The position numbers and the translations under genes are program-made. DNA of 27,352 nucleotides from assembly GCA_046540835.1 (NCBI GenBank), contig JBKHEL010000034.1:1-27352 (forward strand), in the 5' to 3' direction. The DNA comes from Coraliomargarita_B sp046540835 (GTDB lineage Bacteria > Verrucomicrobiota > Verrucomicrobiia > Opitutales > Coraliomargaritaceae). The notes beneath the pieces are model-generated. The model ran no database searches and was not told the origin of the DNA. It worked only from the letters and a program-made list of their open reading frames with translations. Numbering within the stretch: the stretch's first letter is position 1; each line of letters starts with the position of its first letter. Positions 23,683 to 27,352 of the stretch are shown in pieces.

Positions 23683-24468
23683 TCGAAATCCTCAATTCTT
23701 CTCGGCGTCAATGTCGACCACTGCGCTACCGTCCGGCAGGCGCGTTACCGCGGGCATCCTCTGAACCACGGGGACGAGGTTGAGCCGGATCCACTGGACT
23801 TTGCGCTGGCTTGCGAAGCTGCGGGTGCCGATGGCATCACCATGCACCTGCGCGAAGACCGGCGGCATGTCCAGGCGAGTGATGTCGAGCGGGTGCGGGC
23901 GCAGATGCGCACGCGGCTGAATCTGGAGATGGCCTGCACGCCGGAGATGATCGACTATGCGCTGGGATTGAAGCCGGACGCCGTCTGTCTGGTGCCCGAG
24001 GGCCGCGACGAAGTGACGACTGAGGGTGGACTGGATGTCGTCGGGCAGCGGGCCCGCGTGGCAGAGGTGGTCGCTGCCATGACGGAAGCGGGCATCGCTA
24101 CGAGCCTGTTTATCGATGCCGAGCTGAAGCAGATCGAGTGTGCCGCAGAGCTGAAGAGTCCCTGGATCGAGCTGCATACCGGCGCCTATGCGAATGCCTA
24201 TTTCCACGAGGGGCGTGCCCGCGAGTTGGAACTCCTGCGCACGGGGGCGGAGCAGGCCCACGCCCTTGGGCTGAGGGTCAATGCGGGGCATGGGATCAAC
24301 TACCGGAATGTGAGCGAGATCGTCGGCGAAGTGCCGCACTTGCATGAATTGAACATCGGCCACTCGATTATCAGCCGCGCCCTCTTCGTCGGCGTGGCCC
24401 GCGCGGTTTCGGAAATGAAGGCGTTTTTGTTGCCAGTCCCCGCAAACCGCCGCTATCAAGAGGGATGA
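23680..24468 (+). CDS. pdxJ: Pyridoxine 5'-phosphate synthase PdxJ
   Basis: PdxJ closes the ring of vitamin B6, joining 1-deoxyxylulose 5-phosphate and 3-amino-2-oxopropyl phosphate to give pyridoxine phosphate in the DXP-dependent pathway. The 262-residue protein has the family marks GVNVDHCATVRQAR (9-22), DGITMHLREDRRH, LNLEMA, CLVPEGRDEVTTEGGLD, ELHTGAYA, VNAGHGINYRN and ELNIGHSIISRALF. Length is slightly above the usual 240-250. The N-terminus fixes the start at 23680. Its stop overlaps the start of the next gene (ATGA). In proteobacteria acpS usually follows pdxJ; here the NAD(P)HX repair gene does. Confidence 0.97.
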   Translation: MSKSSILLGVNVDHCATVRQARYRGHPLNHGDEVEPDPLDFALACEAAGADGITMHLREDRRHVQASDVERVRAQMRTRLNLEMACTPEMIDYALGLKPDAVCLVPEGRDEVTTEGGLDVVGQRARVAEVVAAMTEAGIATSLFIDAELKQIECAAELKSPWIELHTGAYANAYFHEGRARELELLRTGAEQAHALGLRVNAGHGINYRNVSEIVGEVPHLHELNIGHSIISRALFVGVARAVSEMKAFLLPVPANRRYQEG

Positions 24469-26063
24469 TTTGCGATTCATTTGCCCATGGTGTGCTCAGT
24501 TGTGCTGCTGCCAAAGCGCTCGAGGCGGAAGTGCTGACAGATGATGATGCAGCCTGGTCGGCTATGCGCCGCGCCGGACGCGGTCTGGCCGCAGCGGTGA
24601 TGGAGGACTACCGGGAGCTGCGCGATCCGCCGCCGCGCCTGCGGATTCTCGCGCTGATCGGCAAGGGCCACAACGGCGGCGACGCCTTGATCGCCTGTGG
24701 GCAGCTCCTCGCCGATTTCCCCCGTGCTCAGGTTGATCTGGTGCTGGTGGCGGCGGAAGCAGACTTGAAGCCGCTCACACAACGTGCGCTGGGTCAGCTG
24801 GAGGGGCGTGTGGCGATCCACCGGTTTGATGATGGCCCGGTTGAAGCGGCCGACGGTCTGCTCCGCTCGATCGCCGGTGCCGGGGGCTTCCACCTCTGCC
24901 TTGACGGGCTCCTTGGGATGGACTTTAAGCCGCCGCTTCGGGCACCGCTTGATGCGCTGATCCGAGCGGTCAACGACCTGCCGGGGATTGATTTACGGGC
25001 TGCCGTGGACCTGCCCTCGGGCGCGGGCGATGCCGACGGCGAGCTGATGTTTCAAGCAGATTTTAGCTACGCGACCGGGATTGCGAAAAAACCGCTTTTT
25101 GAGGGGATCGCCGATTGTGGGCGCATCCGCTACATTGACCTCGGATTTTTTGACCGCGCATCGGCGCCGCCGGAGACAGTGGAGTTTGTGCTCCCTCCGA
25201 GTGTGCTGGAGCCGCTCGCGCGGCTGCGCCCCGCCTATGTGGATAAGCGGGCGTTCGGGCATCTGTTTATCCTCGGAGGTTCCGCCTATATGCCGGGAGC
25301 GCTTCTGATGACCGTGCAGGCAGCGGTTCGCTCAGGTGTGGGTCTGGTGACGGCCTTTGCCCCGGCATCGGTGGCCGCGAGCCTGTCCGCGCAGGTGCCG
25401 GAGGCGATGTGGGTCCCCTGGCCGGAGACCTCCAACGGCACCCTGGATCCCCGGGCACTGCCCTTGTTGACCGACCGCATCCCGCAGGCCTCCTCGCTCC
25501 TCGTCGGCCCCGGGATGGGGCGGGATCGAAATACTGAAAGACTCGCCCAGGAAATCGTGGCTCAGGTTGAATGCCCGATTCTCTTCGATGCCGATGGGCT
25601 CCGGGCCCGGGTTGTGGAGGTCGCACAGCGCCGTAAGCGGCAGTTCGGGCCGGTGGTGATTGCCCCGCACATGGGTGAGTTTATGCGGGTGGCCAAGCTG
25701 ACGGAGCCGACCTACAGCACCGGGACACTTATCGAATTTTCACGGACCAATCGGGTGATGACGGTTTTAAAAGGGACGAATACCCGCATTTGTGATGGTA
25801 GAAAAGTCTGGTATAGCACACGCGGCGGCCCGGTGCTCTCCCGGGGTGGGAGTGGTGATTTACTGGCAGGCCTTATCGGAGGTCAGATGGCTCAGAGCGA
25901 CAAAGGCGATGGGGTGATAAGGGCAGTGGCCCGGGGTGTGACGCTGCATGGCCTGGCCGCAGAGGGGCTCGCACGCTCGAAGGGGCAAGTGATGTTGCAC
26001 ACGACCCAGCTTCTTGACTATCTGCCTGAGGTTCTGCGGTCGCTGGACAGGCGGCGCGCTTGA
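24465..26063 (+). CDS. nnr: Bifunctional NAD(P)H-hydrate repair enzyme (NAD(P)HX epimerase and ADP-dependent dehydratase)
   Basis: This 532-residue fusion repairs hydrated NAD(P)H. The N-terminal YjeF/NnrE-like domain (about 1-230) interconverts the epimers and has LIGKGHNGGDALI (64-76; canonical GxGNNGGDG). The C-terminal ribokinase-like NnrD domain (about 245-530) dehydrates S-NAD(P)HX with ADP or ATP. It has KRAFGHLFILGGS, LLVGPGMGR, VIAPHMGEFMR and the catalytic GGSGDLLAGLIGG (461-473). The start ATG 24465 overlaps the pdxJ stop by 4 bases, which points to translational coupling. The N-terminal domain is somewhat divergent (Asn to His in the loop), so epimerase activity is less sure than dehydratase activity. 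Confidence 0.94.
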   Translation: MICDSFAHGVLSCAAAKALEAEVLTDDDAAWSAMRRAGRGLAAAVMEDYRELRDPPPRLRILALIGKGHNGGDALIACGQLLADFPRAQVDLVLVAAEADLKPLTQRALGQLEGRVAIHRFDDGPVEAADGLLRSIAGAGGFHLCLDGLLGMDFKPPLRAPLDALIRAVNDLPGIDLRAAVDLPSGAGDADGELMFQADFSYATGIAKKPLFEGIADCGRIRYIDLGFFDRASAPPETVEFVLPPSVLEPLARLRPAYVDKRAFGHLFILGGSAYMPGALLMTVQAAVRSGVGLVTAFAPASVAASLSAQVPEAMWVPWPETSNGTLDPRALPLLTDRIPQASSLLVGPGMGRDRNTERLAQEIVAQVECPILFDADGLRARVVEVAQRRKRQFGPVVIAPHMGEFMRVAKLTEPTYSTGTLIEFSRTNRVMTVLKGTNTRICDGRKVWYSTRGGPVLSRGGSGDLLAGLIGGQMAQSDKGDGVIRAVARGVTLHGLAAEGLARSKGQVMLHTTQLLDYLPEVLRSLDRRRA

Positions 26064-26084
26064 GGTGGTGAAGGTCCGGCGCTA

Positions 26085-26100
26085 TGCGGGCGCGCCCGCA
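26085..26100. repeat. 16-bp perfect GC palindrome between nnr and dprA
   Basis: TGCGGGCGCGCCCGCA is fully self-complementary and stands 21 bases past the nnr stop. No T-run follows, so it is not a standard terminator. It could be a protein-binding site or a hairpin of the shared transcript. Chance in GC-rich DNA cannot be excluded. Confidence 0.55.
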
Positions 26101-26177
26101 GATACCCGCTGACCGTGGGCTCGCGGACGGGTGATAATTGGTTTGTCCTGCGGAGACTTTACCCGCAGTTTTGTTGC

Positions 26178-27296
26178 GTGCCCTCCGATCTCTCATACCA
26201 CGATGCGATGCTTGCGTTGAACGGCCTGCCTCAGGTCGGCCCGATCATGTCGTCGCATCTTATGGAGGCATTTGACGGGGATCCGGCGGCGATTTTTTCG
26301 GGGCCGAAGAACCGCTTGCTTGAGGTGCCCGGGGTTGGTGAAAAGGCGGCCGGGCTGTTGCTCCAATGGCAAAAGCATTTTGACCTGGACCGGGAAAAAG
26401 CGCATATGGAGCGTTCCGGCATCGCCTTTGTCGCCCGGGAAGATGCCAGCTATCCGGAGAGTCTCCGGGAAATTTATGATCCGCCGATCGGCCTGTATTG
26501 GAAGGGCCGGTTTTCGGTGGACCGCCCCTGCGTCGCCATCGTGGGCACGCGCCGGGCGACGCTCTACGGGCGTTCGATCGCTAAAAAATTTGCAGCTGAG
26601 CTCAGCCGACTCGGGTTTTGCATCGTCAGTGGAATGGCGCGTGGCACGGATACGGCCGCGCACGAAGGTGCTTTGGAAGCCGGCGGCAAGACGATCGCCG
26701 TTCTCGGCTGCGGTATGGACATCATCTATCCGCCGGAAAATCTGGAGCTGTATCAGGCGATCGCCACTTCCGGGGCGGTCCTCAGCGAATTTCCCTTTGG
26801 CCGCCGGGCCGACCGGCAAACCTTCCCGATGCGCAATCGCGTGGTCTCGGGGATGTGTGAGGCCGTCATCGTGATCGAGAGCGCAGCGGCGGGTGGAAGC
26901 ATGATTACGGCGCGCTTCGCCGGGGAGCAGGGACGCCAAATCATGGCGGTGCCCGGGCGAATCGACCAGGACAGCAGCGCCGGCTGCCACCAGCTGATCC
27001 GGGATGGCGCGACGATGGTCACCTCGGTCGACGATGTTCTCGAAGAGCTGCGCTATGCGCGCCCGTCTCAAATGGAGGTCGATTTGACTGGCGGCGAGCT
27101 CCCCGGAACAGGACCCCCGCTGGAGCCCGCAGAGCAGGAAATCCTCGAAAAGCTGCGGGGCGGCGAGCGCCTTGGCATCGATCAACTCTCGGGCCTGCTC
27201 CAGCGCACGGTCGCCGAGATCTCGTCACTGCTCATGAGCCTTGAAATCAAGCGCCAGGTGCGAAAGGGCACCGACGGGCGGTTTGAAGCCGTTTAG
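26178..27296 (+). CDS. dprA: DNA-processing protein DprA (Smf)
   Basis: DprA binds incoming single-stranded DNA and loads RecA during natural transformation. From GTG 26178 the protein has 372 residues. The frame allows GTG 26115 (393 residues) or ATG 26208. I chose 26178 because it starts a few residues before the conserved LNGLPQVGP. Order: helix-hairpin-helix repeats (GLPQVGP, EVPGVGEKAAG); the Rossmann-fold core with AIVGTRRATLYG, GMARGTDTAAHEGAL, AVLGCGMDIIYPPEN, SEFPFG, FPMRNRVVSG, ESAAAGGSMITARFA and MAVPGRID; then a C-terminal winged helix (from about 305). All core motifs are intact. It follows nnr in the same direction at about 114 bases. The presence of dprA does not by itself prove competence. 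Confidence 0.95.
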   Translation: MPSDLSYHDAMLALNGLPQVGPIMSSHLMEAFDGDPAAIFSGPKNRLLEVPGVGEKAAGLLLQWQKHFDLDREKAHMERSGIAFVAREDASYPESLREIYDPPIGLYWKGRFSVDRPCVAIVGTRRATLYGRSIAKKFAAELSRLGFCIVSGMARGTDTAAHEGALEAGGKTIAVLGCGMDIIYPPENLELYQAIATSGAVLSEFPFGRRADRQTFPMRNRVVSGMCEAVIVIESAAAGGSMITARFAGEQGRQIMAVPGRIDQDSSAGCHQLIRDGATMVTSVDDVLEELRYARPSQMEVDLTGGELPGTGPPLEPAEQEILEKLRGGERLGIDQLSGLLQRTVAEISSLLMSLEIKRQVRKGTDGRFEAV

Positions 27297-27329
27297 GCCG
27301 CAGGTCAGAGGACGAAGAAGCCAAAATAA

Positions 27330-27342
27330 TTTGCCAGGCAAA
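27330..27342. repeat. Short inverted repeat after dprA
   Basis: TTTGCC and GGCAAA flank one base, in AT-rich sequence 33 bases past the dprA stop. The folded stem would be only about 5 bp and no T-run follows, so it is a doubtful terminator. The window ends 10 bases later. Confidence 0.3.
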
Positions 27343-27352
27343 ATTTAATATA

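Overview
The window looks like chromosomal DNA from a GC-rich Gram-negative bacterium. My best guess is a verrucomicrobium of the Opitutae / Puniceicoccales type. This rests on the protein sequences (fused SecDF, a lineage-flavoured membrane/coiled-coil gene pair, a REP-type transposase), the scarcity of Shine-Dalgarno sequences, and the gene order. It is inference from pattern memory, not a search result. I see no rRNA, tRNA, CRISPR array, prophage or intact insertion sequence.

Layout, left to right. 1-298: the N-terminal part of a REP-associated tyrosine transposase on the minus strand, running off the window. 368-2551: a stand-alone elongation factor G with an intrinsic terminator. 2753-5983: a two-gene minus-strand unit. 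Its first gene is a six-helix membrane protein whose last three helices resemble MotA/TolQ/ExbB. Its second gene is a one-helix protein with an Asp in the helix, a long coiled coil and a beta-rich C-terminal domain. 6087-6824: a SAM methyltransferase, divergent from that unit. 6826-9301: radC, rlmN and a small unknown gene. 9437-12514: a large two-domain M16 metallopeptidase with a signal peptide. 12679-14357: a LysR regulator divergent from a YggS-type PLP protein. 14432-20339: a plus-strand housekeeping run of rpsT (with a clear terminator), a divergent RluA-type pseudouridine synthase, yajC, secDF and recJ. 20344-23610: katG divergent from an OxyR-type regulator, with a textbook OxyR half-site pair between them. 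23680-27296: pdxJ, a fused NAD(P)HX epimerase/dehydratase overlapping it by 4 bases, and dprA.

Functional groups. YajC and SecDF form the auxiliary part of the Sec translocon. KatG and OxyR form a peroxide defence module in which the regulator carries the two redox cysteines. RadC, RecJ and DprA handle DNA. EF-G, S20, RlmN and the pseudouridine synthase serve translation and rRNA.

The best candidate for an undescribed system is the pair at 2753-5983. By architecture it could be a proton-driven ExbBD/MotAB-like motor whose stalk ends in a catalytically dead protease-like domain. Smaller points of interest are a hairpin that encloses the pdxJ start codon, competing RNA structures after rpsT, and G-rich octamer repeats placed directly in front of two minus-strand start codons.
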